40,783 nt of DNA from Planosporangium mesophilum (lineage in GTDB: Bacteria; Actinomycetota; Actinomycetes; Mycobacteriales; Micromonosporaceae). The notes under the pieces are model-generated. The model saw only the letters and a program-made list of their open reading frames with translations, searched no databases and was not told where the DNA came from. How positions within the stretch are numbered: the stretch's first letter is position 1; the number at the start of each line of letters is the position of its first letter. Of the stretch, positions 16,741 to 24,855 are shown in pieces. A program made the position numbers and the translations under genes. Location of the stretch: contig NZ_BOON01000069.1 in the NCBI RefSeq assembly GCF_016863255.1, positions 1-40,783 on the forward strand. The letters run 5' to 3'.

Positions 16741-19700
16741 ATGCGGGCGGGGCTCGCTCGGTTGAATACCGTGGTCGAAACCACGAGCAAGAAAGAGCCA
16801 GCCCTGCCTATCCTTGAGCGCCGTATGCCTTCCAGCGCCGCGCCGTCCCCGCAAACAGACCTGCAGGCCCGCCTGCCAGGTCTGATGCTGCGTGACCAGC
16901 GCCGGCTGCGGCAGCGCCTCGACGGCGTACGCAAGATCCGCAAGCCCGAGGCGCGTGATGCGGTGGCCGCGCAGATCGCGGCCGAGATCGAGACCGCCGA
17001 GCAGCGCATCGCGCTGCGGCGCGAGGGCGTACCCGCGATCACCTACCCGGACGCGCTGCCGGTCAGCCAGAAGAAGGACGAGATCCTGGCCGCGATCCGC
17101 GACCACCAGGTCGTGATCGTCGCCGGTGAGACCGGCTCGGGCAAGACCACCCAGCTGCCCAAGATCTGTCTGGAGCTGGGGCGCGGGGTCCAGGGCCTGA
17201 TCGGCCACACCCAGCCTCGCCGGCTGGCCGCGCGTACCGTCGCCGACCGCATCGCCGAGGAGTTGGGGTCGGAGTCCGCCGTCGGCTACAAGATGCGCTT
17301 CACCGACCAGGTACGCGACGACACCCTGGTCAAGCTGATGACCGACGGCATCCTGCTGGCTGAGCTGTCCCACGACCGGATGCTCTGGCAGTACGACACG
17401 CTGATCATCGACGAGGCGCACGAGCGCAGCCTCAACATCGACTTCATCCTCGGGTACCTCAAGCAGCTCCTCCCGAAGCGCCCGGACCTCAAGGTCATCA
17501 TCACCTCGGCCACGATCGACCCGCAGCGGTTCTCCAACCACTTCGGGGATGCGCCGATCGTCGAGGTCTCCGGCCGGACGTACCCGGTGGAGGTCCGCTA
17601 CCGGCCGCTCGTCGAGTCCTCCGAGGATCCCGAGGACACCGACGAGGTCCGCGACCAGATCCAGGCGATCGGGGACGCGGTCTCGGAGCTGGCCGCCGAG
17701 GGGCCTGGCGACATCCTGGTCTTCCTCAGCGGCGAGCGGGAGATCCGCGACACCGCCGATGCGCTGAACAAGATGGATCTCCGCAACACCGAGATCGTCC
17801 CGCTGTACGCCCGGCTGTCCAGCGCCGAGCAGCACCGGGTCTTCCAGCCGCACACCGGCCGCCGCGTCGTGCTCGCCACCAACGTCGCCGAGACCTCGCT
17901 GACCGTGCCGGGGATCAAGTACGTCATCGATCCGGGTACGGCCCGCATCTCCCGGTACAGCCACCGCACCAAGGTGCAGCGGCTGCCGATCGAGCCGGTC
18001 AGCCAGGCCTCGGCCAACCAGCGCAAGGGCCGCTGCGGGCGGACCAGCGACGGTATCTGTATCCGGCTCTACTCCGAGGACGACTTCGCGAGCCGTCCCG
18101 AGTTCACCGACCCGGAGATCCTGCGTACCAACCTCGCCTCGGTCATCCTGCAGATGACCTCGCTCGGCCTGGGCGACGTCGCCGCGTTCCCGTTCATCGA
18201 CGGGCCGGACCGGCGCCACATCAAGGACGGCGTCGACCTGCTGCACGAGTTGGGCGCGCTCGACGGCGACAAGCTGACCCCGACCGGGCGCAAGCTCGCC
18301 CAGCTTCCGGTCGACCCCCGGCTGGGCCGGATGGTCCTCGAAGCCGAGCGCAACGGCTGCGTACACGAGGTCATGGTCATCGCCGCCGCACTGTCCATCC
18401 AGGACCCGCGGGAACGGCCGGTCGACCGGCAGGAGGCGGCGACGCAGGCGCACGCCCGCTTCGTCGACAAGGAATCCGACTTCCTCACGTACCTGAATCT
18501 GTGGAACTACCTGCGGGAGCAGCAGAAGGAGCTGTCCAGCAACCAGTTCCGGCGGATGTGCAAGAAGGAGTTCCTGAACTTCCTGCGGGTACGCGAGTGG
18601 CAGGACATCTACGGCCAGCTCCGGCAGGTCATGAAGAACCTCGGCGTCACCGCGAACACGCAGACCCCCGCCGAGGGCACGGCCGTTCACCAGTCGCTGC
18701 TCGCCGGCCTGCTCAGCCACCTCGGTCTGAAGGACGTCCAGAAGCAGCAGGATTACCTGGGCGCCCGCGGCGCCAAGTTCGGCATCTTCCCCGGTTCGGC
18801 GCTGTTCAAGAAGCAGCCCCGGTGGGTGATGTCGGCCGAACTGGTGGAGACGTCGCGGCTGTGGGCGCGGGTCAACGCGAAGATCGAGCCCGAGTGGGCC
18901 GAGGCTCTCGCCGGGCACCTGGTCAAGCGCAGCTACAGCGAGCCGCACTGGGAGAAGAAGCAGGGCGCCGTCATGGCGTACGAGAAGGTGACCCTGTACG
19001 GCCTCCCGCTCGTCGCCCGGCGCAAGGTCAACTTCGGTCGGGTCGACCCGCCGCTGGCCCGGGAGCTGTTCATCCGGCACGCCCTGGTCGAGGGCGACTG
19101 GCAGACCCACCACAATTTCTTCCACGACAACCGGAAGCTGCTGGACGAGGTCGAGGACCTGGAGCACCGGGCCCGTCGCCGCGACATCCTGGTCGACGAC
19201 GAGACCCTGTTCGAGTTCTACGACAAGCGGATCCCGGCCGACGTCGTCTCCGGTCGCCACTTCGACGCCTGGTGGAAGAAGGCCCGCCGGGCCGATGCCG
19301 ACCTGCTCAGCTTCGAGAAGTCGATGTTGATCAACGAGGGTGCGGGAGGGATCAGCGAGGGCGACTACCCCGACGTGTGGGTCGTCGGCGACCTGAAGCT
19401 GCGGCTGACGTACCAGTTCGAGCCGGGTACCGAGGCCGACGGCGTGACCGCGCACATCCCGCTGCCGGTCCTCGCCCGGGTACCGGCGGAGCCGTTCGAG
19501 TGGCAGGTCCCCGGCCTGCGCAAGGACCTCGTGACGGCGCTGATCCGGTCGCTGCCCAAGGCGGTACGGCGCAACTTCGTACCGGTACCCGACTTCGCGG
19601 CGGACGCGTTGACGCGCCTGACCCCCGGGACCGGTCCGCTGCTGGAGTCCCTGGAACGCGAACTGCACTACCTGGGCGGAGTCGCGGTGCCACGGTCGGC

Positions 19701-20700
19701 CTGGGACCTGTCGAAGGTGCCCGACCACCTGCGGATGACGTTCCGGGTGGAGGACGAGAAGGGCAAGCGCCTCGCGGAGGGCAAGGACCTCGCCGCACTG
19801 CGGGAGAAGCTCAAGCCGCAGGTACAGGAGACCATCTCCGCCGCGGCGCGGTCGGTCGAGAAGCGCGGCCTGCGCTCCTTCGAGGACGTACCGCGCACGG
19901 TCCGGCAGGTCCGGGCCGGCTTCGAGGTGACCGCGTACCCGGCCCTGGTGGACGAGGGCGACAGCGTCGCGATCCGGGTCTTCGACTCGCCGGCCGAGCA
20001 GCAGGCGGCGATGTGGCTGGGTACCCGGCGGCTGCTGCAGCTGACCGTCGGATCACCGGTCAAGGTGGTCAACGGCCGCCTGACCAACCAGGCGAAGCTC
20101 GCGCTCAGCCGCAACCCGCACCGCAGCGCCGCCGACCTGATCGACGACTGCGTCACCGCCGCGCTGGACAAGCTGATGACCGACGCGGGCGGGCCGGCGT
20201 GGGACTCGGCCGGCTTCGACCGGCTGCGCGACTTCGTACGGCCCAACCTTCCCGACACGGTCTTCGCCATCGTCACCGAGGTGCAGCCGATCCTGGCAGG
20301 CGCGTACGCCGTGGAGAAGCGTCTGGCCGCCACGTCCAACCTGGCGTTGGTGGCCGCGCTGGCGGACATGCGAGCGCAGCTTTCCCGGCTCATCTACCGC
20401 GGGTTCGTCACCGACACCGGCTGGGAGTACCTGGGCGAACTGCCGCGCTACCTGAAGGCGATCGAGCACCGGCTGGACCGGGTCGGCGGTAACCTGCAGC
20501 GCGACCGGCAGTCGACGGCGACCGTCGAGCAGGTCTGGCAGGAGTACGAGCAACTGCGCACCGAGGTACCGGACTCGCCCGACCTGCGGCGCATCCGCTG
20601 GATGGTCGAGGAGTTGCGGGTCAGCCTGTTCGCGCAGTCGTTGGGGACGCCGTACCCCGTCTCCGAACAGCGCATCTACCGTGCAATGGACGCGCTCTAG
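16741..20700 (+). CDS. hrpA: ATP-dependent RNA helicase HrpA
   Basis: DEAH-box RNA helicase of 1319 residues, full length for the bacterial HrpA family. Walker A GETGSGKTT at 129-137, DEAH at 224-227, SAT motif in IITSATIDPQRF, motif V VVLATNVAETSLTVPG and motif VI QRKGRCGRTSDG. After the helicase core come the HA2/winged-helix part, the OB-fold segment and the large C-terminal DUF3418 region (about 720-1310) typical of HrpA. In E. coli it unwinds RNA and resolves stalled or collided ribosomes. The first ATG (16741) lacks a well-spaced ribosome site; ATG 16825 is an alternative that trims only a variable segment. A strong hairpin follows the stop. Confidence 0.95.
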   Translation: MRAGLARLNTVVETTSKKEPALPILERRMPSSAAPSPQTDLQARLPGLMLRDQRRLRQRLDGVRKIRKPEARDAVAAQIAAEIETAEQRIALRREGVPAITYPDALPVSQKKDEILAAIRDHQVVIVAGETGSGKTTQLPKICLELGRGVQGLIGHTQPRRLAARTVADRIAEELGSESAVGYKMRFTDQVRDDTLVKLMTDGILLAELSHDRMLWQYDTLIIDEAHERSLNIDFILGYLKQLLPKRPDLKVIITSATIDPQRFSNHFGDAPIVEVSGRTYPVEVRYRPLVESSEDPEDTDEVRDQIQAIGDAVSELAAEGPGDILVFLSGEREIRDTADALNKMDLRNTEIVPLYARLSSAEQHRVFQPHTGRRVVLATNVAETSLTVPGIKYVIDPGTARISRYSHRTKVQRLPIEPVSQASANQRKGRCGRTSDGICIRLYSEDDFASRPEFTDPEILRTNLASVILQMTSLGLGDVAAFPFIDGPDRRHIKDGVDLLHELGALDGDKLTPTGRKLAQLPVDPRLGRMVLEAERNGCVHEVMVIAAALSIQDPRERPVDRQEAATQAHARFVDKESDFLTYLNLWNYLREQQKELSSNQFRRMCKKEFLNFLRVREWQDIYGQLRQVMKNLGVTANTQTPAEGTAVHQSLLAGLLSHLGLKDVQKQQDYLGARGAKFGIFPGSALFKKQPRWVMSAELVETSRLWARVNAKIEPEWAEALAGHLVKRSYSEPHWEKKQGAVMAYEKVTLYGLPLVARRKVNFGRVDPPLARELFIRHALVEGDWQTHHNFFHDNRKLLDEVEDLEHRARRRDILVDDETLFEFYDKRIPADVVSGRHFDAWWKKARRADADLLSFEKSMLINEGAGGISEGDYPDVWVVGDLKLRLTYQFEPGTEADGVTAHIPLPVLARVPAEPFEWQVPGLRKDLVTALIRSLPKAVRRNFVPVPDFAADALTRLTPGTGPLLESLERELHYLGGVAVPRSAWDLSKVPDHLRMTFRVEDEKGKRLAEGKDLAALREKLKPQVQETISAAARSVEKRGLRSFEDVPRTVRQVRAGFEVTAYPALVDEGDSVAIRVFDSPAEQQAAMWLGTRRLLQLTVGSPVKVVNGRLTNQAKLALSRNPHRSAADLIDDCVTAALDKLMTDAGGPAWDSAGFDRLRDFVRPNLPDTVFAIVTEVQPILAGAYAVEKRLAATSNLALVAALADMRAQLSRLIYRGFVTDTGWEYLGELPRYLKAIEHRLDRVGGNLQRDRQSTATVEQVWQEYEQLRTEVPDSPDLRRIRWMVEELRVSLFAQSLGTPYPVSEQRIYRAMDAL

Positions 20701-20719
20701 CCGCCCGCCCCCACTCCCA

Positions 20720-20769
20720 TGATCACCGAGAGTTATGGGCGCGGTGACGCCCAAAAGTCTCGGTGATCA
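20720..20769. terminator. Bidirectional hairpin after hrpA (TGATCACCGAGAG repeat)
   Basis: Outer arms TGATCACCGAGA (20720-20731) and TCTCGGTGATCA (20758-20769) pair perfectly; inner arms GGGCG (20737-20741) and CGCCC (20748-20752) extend the stem. It lies 20 bases past the hrpA stop and overlaps the last codons of the convergent XRE gene, so it can stop transcription from both sides. It belongs to the same repeat family as 16640-16716. Confidence 0.82.
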
Positions 20770-21380
20770 CGGGTCTGGCTTACCGAGAGGTCGGCGCGCG
20801 GCCGCACCACGAGGACGAACACCGGCTCGTCTGCGATACCCGAGGACTCGCCGATCCGCAGGATGAGCTTGACCCGCCATCCATCGCTCGGCACAGCCGG
20901 CTTCTCGTCCGGCTCGGGTGAGCGGTACTCGTTCCCGTCGCCCAGCCGTTCGCTTGTACCGGAAAACGGCCTCGTTGACGAAACGGAAGCCACCGGCCGG
21001 TGCGTGTCATCCCTACCCGGGGCGCGCGTTTGACGACGGGCGCGGGCTACGTGCACCGCTCGGACCAGCACGACGGGTTGAAGGTCGAGCGCGGCAGCGT
21101 AGGCCACGAGGAATGTTTGCCCCGGCAGTCTCACGCCGCGCTCGTACCGGGACACCTCGTGCCTGGTGAGTGTGGATCGGCCGGACAGGGCACAGATCCG
21201 GTCGGCAAGCTGGTTCTGGCTAAGTCCGAGGTCACGTCTACGTCGGGCGACGAGTTCCCCGAACGAGAGCCGCACAAGCGCATGTGGCCCGCCGTCTGCG
21301 CCGGCCTGTCCATCGCGCGGCATCCTGCGGTCTCGAGCGGACTCACCGGTCCCCACCTGGGTCGACCTACGATCGCTCAT
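20733..21380 (-). CDS. XRE-family HTH regulator
   Basis: Protein of 215 residues with one Cro/C1-type HTH at about 36-95 (FGELVARRRRDLGLSQNQLADRI, then RHEVSRYERGVRLP). The rest has no recognised domain; the segment around 165-200 (WRVKLILRIGESSGIADEPVFVLVVRP) is predicted to form strands. The start at 21380 has a G-run about seven bases upstream. The last dozen codons run through the hairpin at 20720-20769, so the original C-terminus may have been replaced by the repeat. It is the last gene of a minus-strand group with the 77-residue protein and the HD remnant, and may regulate them. Confidence 0.75.
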   Translation of the reverse strand: MSDRRSTQVGTGESARDRRMPRDGQAGADGGPHALVRLSFGELVARRRRDLGLSQNQLADRICALSGRSTLTRHEVSRYERGVRLPGQTFLVAYAAALDLQPVVLVRAVHVARARRQTRAPGRDDTHRPVASVSSTRPFSGTSERLGDGNEYRSPEPDEKPAVPSDGWRVKLILRIGESSGIADEPVFVLVVRPRADLSVSQTRDHRDFWASPRP

Positions 21381-21429
21381 CGCGCACCCCCCGCTGCCGC
21401 CGCTCCACGCCGCGACGCTGATCGGGCCA

Positions 21430-21663
21430 TCAGCGGTTCTGCCGCAACCATTGCTGCGCCTGCTCGGCGAGGGGGCGAAGGACGTCGTTCACCTTCGGGT
21501 CATCGCTCAGGCCGTTTTGACTCGTCAGCGCTGCCCGATAGACCTCATATGCAGTGGTGTCGAAGATGGGGAATCCTCGACGTTGTCCCTCGTAGATGTC
21601 GCGCACGTACGGCCGGTCGGGAAACTCCGGCATCGGCAGCGCCATGTGATCACCGCCCAACAT
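21430..21663 (-). CDS. Hypothetical protein, 77 residues
   Basis: Small soluble protein. The N-terminal part is Pro-rich (MALPMPEFPDRPYVRDIYEG) and the C-terminal half looks helical (SDDPKVNDVLRPLAEQAQQWLRQ). I do not recognise the family. Codon third positions fit a real gene. The ATG at 21663 is preceded by GGAAAGAG about nine bases away; an internal ATG at 21645 is possible. It lies 49 bases before the XRE gene on the same strand, and after the HD remnant, so the three probably formed one operon. Confidence 0.6.
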   Translation of the reverse strand: MLGGDHMALPMPEFPDRPYVRDIYEGQRRGFPIFDTTAYEVYRAALTSQNGLSDDPKVNDVLRPLAEQAQQWLRQNR

Positions 21664-21803
21664 CAGTGCGTCTCTTTCCGTTCGGCCGTCCGGTACAGGC
21701 CGTCCGGCAGTGGGCCCTGAGAATGTCCAACCGGCGGTCGGTCTCGTCGCCGTCGTGGGGCGTGGCGGCTTCACGACGCGTCCGGGGAGCGCGGGCCGGT
21801 CAC

Positions 21804-22052
21804 CTACTCGGCTCGGACCACGAACCGGGGCAGGTCGCCAGCCATGCTCGGTGGCAGGTGCGGCGCGACGGTGGTGTGGAACGCGTGCTCCAGCGCCCGC
21901 ACGGTCGCCGCGACCGAGGATCCGAACCGGGCTGTTAGCAGTGCGTCCAAGTCGATGTTGTTCGGGGCGTACTCCGGGGCGTCGTGCAGCAGCACGGCGG
22001 TGACCAGATGCGGCGCCGGGTCGGCCACGTGCCCGTCGAGGGCGAGTGCCAC
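21804..22052 (-). pseudogene. Remnant of an HD-domain protein
   Basis: An 82-codon frame beginning with GTG contains a clear HD core: VADPAPHLVTAVLLHDAPEYAP followed by LLTARFGSSVAATVRALEHAF, as in metal-dependent HD phosphohydrolases. The expected first 30-40 residues, with the first metal-binding His, are missing: a stop codon lies 17 codons upstream of the GTG, where composition changes to the AT-richer island. The end also stops before the helices that normally follow. It could be expressed as a short protein, but a full enzyme is not encoded. Likely broken by insertion of the island on its upstream side (inference). Confidence 0.62.
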
Positions 22053-22064
22053 CTTGGGCGTGCG

Positions 22065-22095
22065 TTGACATACGCCGAGAAAATCGCACTATGGA
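22065..22095 (+). promoter_or_regulatory. Candidate promoter of the HTH/Nudix-like gene
   Basis: A consensus TTGACA (22065-22070) is followed after 17-19 bases by an AT-rich ACTATGGA segment that could serve as -10, about 60 bases before the start codon. The -10 match is poor. Confidence 0.3.
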
Positions 22096-22156
22096 CTACA
22101 TTGAAAGCTGACGATCGTATACCACGACTGTATGGGCATTCCGATAGGGAGCAGGC

Positions 22157-23641
22157 ATGGACGCGCAGCGACGGCGACGGCCTTACCACCCTGCGGCGCC
22201 TCCGGGTCTATGGGAGCGGCCGGAGATGGCCCAAGCGCTTGCGGAGCGCGATATGGGTACGGTACTGCGAGTATTTCGTCGTTGGACAGGGGCGAGCCAA
22301 ACGGATATTGGAATACTCATAGGGATTCCGCAGCCTCATGTCAGTGAGCTGGAAAGAGGAACCAGGCGAGTTACTTCGCTGGATCTCTTTGAGCGATTCG
22401 CTGATGGGTTGAGGATTCCCCATAGGCTTCTCGGCCTTGCCGAGGCGGACGGCCGTGATGACAGCCTAATGCCGGATGGCCCAGTTGCCGAAAGCCAGCA
22501 GGAGTGGCTGAGAACACGGCGCTTCTTGACGGCACATCGAACGGATCTGACTCATTTCGTGAGTCGACTGTATGCAAATTCCATTCGACTGGAGGGAACG
22601 GGCACTCTCATGCCGCCGAACTGGCGGCTTGCGAAGCCTGTCGACCTCGAATTGGTCGAACTGGAATGGCAGGAAGATGTGTCGAGGCCGGCGGTCGACG
22701 GGGGCGAACGTGAAACGCTGCGCGTGCGGCCCCTTATCGAACCAGGCCATGCGTATACGAGATATCACCGTGCTATGCGTGACCTAGCTCGTCCTCGGCT
22801 GTTCGAAAATCGACTGTGCTACCGCCTACTTAACGTATGTACTGGCGATGAGTCGGGTAACGATCGCCTTGCACTACGTCTCACGCTGGGCAGTATGTGT
22901 TACTTCGACATGATTGATTTTGGCGAGTCACTGGCCCACGAAGTTGCTCTTATTGCCACCGACGAGAACAGGAACCTCGCGCCCGATCATATCGCCTGGG
23001 AAGCTCTGAATTTCCGCCGACTGATGCGGGACCCATTCGAACTGGCGCAGTATCCGCTACTGATGTCGATAAGCACGCTCACGATTCGCTACAGTAAGGC
23101 TGGGGCGACATTCTTCCTGCTTCGACGGAATCCGGCCAAGGTTGCGATCGCGGGCGGGATGTTAAGCGTGTTCCCGACGGGCGTTTTTCAACCAGCGTCC
23201 GTCCTTCCCGCGCCCAACTCACCAGATTTCAACCTCTGGCGGAACGTGATGAGAGAATACAGCGAAGAATACCTTGGAAATCCTGAGCACGACGGCGGAG
23301 GGTCGCCAATTGACTACGAGAACGAAGAACCATTCCGTTCGCTGGACGCGGCACGCAAAGATGGCAGAATCCGTGCCTACTGTCTTGGTGTAGGCGTCGA
23401 CGCGCTGAATTATGTGGGTGACGTGCTTACCGTTGCCGTATTCGAGGCCGAAACGTTCGACTACATCTTCGGCAACATGGTCAAGTACAACGACGAGGGC
23501 GAGGTCGATGCTGAAGAGTTCACCTTCGACGGGTCGACCGTTGAGCGTCTCCTGACCACCGAGTCGATGGCACCCAGTGGCGCCGCGTGCCTGCGTCTCG
23601 CCTGGCTTCACCATGCGGAAATCGCGCCGACGATCGCATGA
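22157..23641 (+). CDS. HTH-domain regulator with large C-terminal domain containing a degenerate Nudix-like motif
   Basis: Protein of 494 residues. Residues about 36-95 form an XRE-type HTH (TGASQTDIGILIGIPQPHVSELERG). Residues about 105-320 are a helical domain without known motifs. Residues about 320-480 resemble a Nudix fold: GGMLSVFPTGVFQP (333-346), then REYSEEYLG (366-374), which looks like the REUxEExGU part of the Nudix box with one extra residue and without the expected upstream Glu. This suggests ligand binding rather than hydrolysis (inference). Similar HTH-plus-this-domain proteins occur in Streptomyces as I recall. The gene is AT-richer than all neighbours, uses ATA, AGG and other rare codons and has a TTA codon (336, bases 23162-23164), consistent with transfer and bldA control. 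ATG 22157 has AGGGAG in front. Confidence 0.75.
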   Translation: MDAQRRRRPYHPAAPPGLWERPEMAQALAERDMGTVLRVFRRWTGASQTDIGILIGIPQPHVSELERGTRRVTSLDLFERFADGLRIPHRLLGLAEADGRDDSLMPDGPVAESQQEWLRTRRFLTAHRTDLTHFVSRLYANSIRLEGTGTLMPPNWRLAKPVDLELVELEWQEDVSRPAVDGGERETLRVRPLIEPGHAYTRYHRAMRDLARPRLFENRLCYRLLNVCTGDESGNDRLALRLTLGSMCYFDMIDFGESLAHEVALIATDENRNLAPDHIAWEALNFRRLMRDPFELAQYPLLMSISTLTIRYSKAGATFFLLRRNPAKVAIAGGMLSVFPTGVFQPASVLPAPNSPDFNLWRNVMREYSEEYLGNPEHDGGGSPIDYENEEPFRSLDAARKDGRIRAYCLGVGVDALNYVGDVLTVAVFEAETFDYIFGNMVKYNDEGEVDAEEFTFDGSTVERLLTTESMAPSGAACLRLAWLHHAEIAPTIA

Positions 23642-23879
23642 ACGCTCCCATGCTCAACTCGGGTGCTCCCGACGCGGCTCGGCCTCCTGCCCTCCGTCGC
23701 TAGATGCGCAACAGTCGTCCGCCACTGATCGGCGATACAAAGAAATCCTTGATCACTAGCGTGGCCAGTTTGAACGAACGTGAGGATGCTTTGCCGTCAC
23801 CGATAGCGCCCAAGCCTCGATGATCACGAGTCGGGTGGGTCCGGTTTGCCGACGGCGCGAGCAGGGCAGTAACGGTCCC
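23642..23879. other. Intergenic region with a half copy of the TGATCAC repeat
   Basis: No gene is supported here. Near 23808-23830 the sequence CGCCCAAGCCTCGATGATCAC resembles the right half of the hrpA hairpin (CGCCCAAAAGTCTCGGTGATCAC), without its left partner. This looks like a decayed member of that repeat family. The region must also contain the promoter of the antitoxin gene. Confidence 0.45.
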
Positions 23880-24095
23880 ATGAGTGGATTCCTGGACAAG
23901 GCCAAGGAACTCGTCGGCAAGCACGACGACAAGATCGACAAGGCGCTGGACAAGGTCGGCGAGCAGATCGACCGGCGCACCGAGGGCCGGTACAGCGAGC
24001 ACATCGCCAAGGGCGTGCAGACCGCCAAGGAGCGCACCGGCGAGGGCGACACCACCACGGGTCAGCCCCCGACAGGTCAGCCCCCGACGGCGTAG
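23880..24095 (+). CDS. MT0933-type antitoxin family protein
   Basis: Small, highly charged protein of 71 residues. The N-terminal FLDKAKELVGKHDDKIDKAL, followed by GRYSEHIAKGVQTAKE, is the signature of the actinobacterial MT0933/Rv0909 antitoxin family (PF14013, from memory). The tail has a short TGQPP duplication. It is probably helical and partly unfolded. In M. tuberculosis the partner toxin gene is adjacent; no toxin-like gene is visible on either side here, so it is an orphan or has another role, such as a stress or envelope function. Its last 19 bases overlap the convergent ThuA-like gene. Confidence 0.82.
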   Translation: MSGFLDKAKELVGKHDDKIDKALDKVGEQIDRRTEGRYSEHIAKGVQTAKERTGEGDTTTGQPPTGQPPTA

Positions 24096-24709
24096 CGGAG
24101 TCCGCCGGCGAGGTGGCGCCGGAAAGCCGGGTCCGCGTACGCCTCGACGGTGTGCCCGAGGGCGGTGTAGAACGCCCGGCCACCGAGGTTCTCGTGGCAC
24201 CAGGCGATCGGGTGGTCGGCGCCCATCGTCCCGCCGGAGTACGACGACTCGTCCACTGTGGCCAGTACCCGTACCCGCCCGCGCGGGTTGGCGCGGAAGT
24301 CGTACCACTCGTCGGTGTGGGCCCATTCCGGATCGAGCCCGGCGGTCGCCGGATGGTCGGCGTCGACCACTCGGACCGTCGCGGGCTGCACCTCCGGGTG
24401 CCGGTCGAACCAGGCGCCGACCAGCCGGCCGTAGAAGGGCCAGTCGTACCCGGTGTCCGCGGCGCCGTGCACGCCGACGTAGTTGCCGCCGTCGCGGATG
24501 TAGTTCTCGAAGGCGGACCTCCCCGCGTCGTCGAGCACGTCCCCGCTCGTGTTGAGGAAGACCACAGCGTCGTACCCGGCGAACGCGTCGGGCTCCTCCG
24601 TGGCGTCCACCTTCATCCCGGCCAGTTCGCGTACGGCCTCGATGCCGGCCGGGATCGACTCGTGCCGGTACCCGAGGGTCCTGGTGAAGACGAGAAGCCG
24701 TCCGCTCAT
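24077..24709 (-). CDS. ThuA-like (trehalose utilisation) domain protein
   Basis: Soluble protein of 210 residues with a class I glutamine amidotransferase-like fold of the ThuA family (PF06283). Motifs: TRTLGYRHESIPAGIEAV at the start, DAVVFLNTSGDVLDD, FENYIRDGGNYVGVHGAADTGYDW, HPEVQPATVRVVDADHPAT, HTDEWYDF and the end GRAFYTALGHTVEAYADPAF. The family is linked to sugar metabolism, often as secreted or cytosolic sugar-modifying proteins, but the reaction is unproven. ATG at 24709 begins one base after the stop codon of the SDR remnant, suggesting that the two were once translated together. Confidence 0.9.
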   Translation of the reverse strand: MSGRLLVFTRTLGYRHESIPAGIEAVRELAGMKVDATEEPDAFAGYDAVVFLNTSGDVLDDAGRSAFENYIRDGGNYVGVHGAADTGYDWPFYGRLVGAWFDRHPEVQPATVRVVDADHPATAGLDPEWAHTDEWYDFRANPRGRVRVLATVDESSYSGGTMGADHPIAWCHENLGGRAFYTALGHTVEAYADPAFRRHLAGGLRYAVGG

Positions 24710-24710
24710 G

Positions 24711-24840
24711 TCAGTACGCCACCCCCACCGCCTGTTTGACCGTGGCCGGGTCGGCCAGCACCGCGAGCATCGCATGCGCCACGTCGGCGCGGGAGATGGT
24801 CGCGCCGACGTGGCACGTTCCCGCCCACGGCCCGTACGGT
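24711..24840 (-). pseudogene. C-terminal remnant of an NAD(P)-binding SDR/NmrA-like gene
   Basis: The minus-strand frame ending at the TGA (24711-24713) reads GPWAGTCHVGATISRADVA and then HAMLAVLADPATVKQAVGVAY. 'TISRADVA' followed by a helix is the usual ending of atypical short-chain dehydrogenases that act on NAD(P)H. Only about 40 codons remain; upstream lies the unrelated 86-residue gene, so the Rossmann part and its GxxGxxG motif are missing. The remnant ends one base before the ThuA-like start. A deletion joining two operons would explain it. Confidence 0.55.
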
Positions 24841-24855
24841 CGCGCGCGGGAGCTG

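Larger units (their letters stand above)
22060..23760. other. AT-richer genomic island with one gene
   Basis: Base composition drops visibly across this stretch compared with both sides, and it holds only the 494-residue HTH gene plus about 120 bases of downstream sequence. Its left end coincides with the broken 5' end of the HD remnant. I found no flanking direct repeat, tRNA gene or integrase, so the mode of insertion is unclear. Limits are approximate. Confidence 0.6.

Noticed and set aside
16714-19728. A 1004-codon open frame antisense to hrpA
   Set aside because: It is a mirror of the GC bias of hrpA codons; its product has no motif, is dominated by Leu/Val/Asp/Gly/Arg runs, and hrpA is clearly the real gene.
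21710-22003. Plus-strand open frame opposite the HD remnant
   Set aside because: Product is Arg/Pro/Ala-rich without motif; the minus-strand frame shows the HD core.
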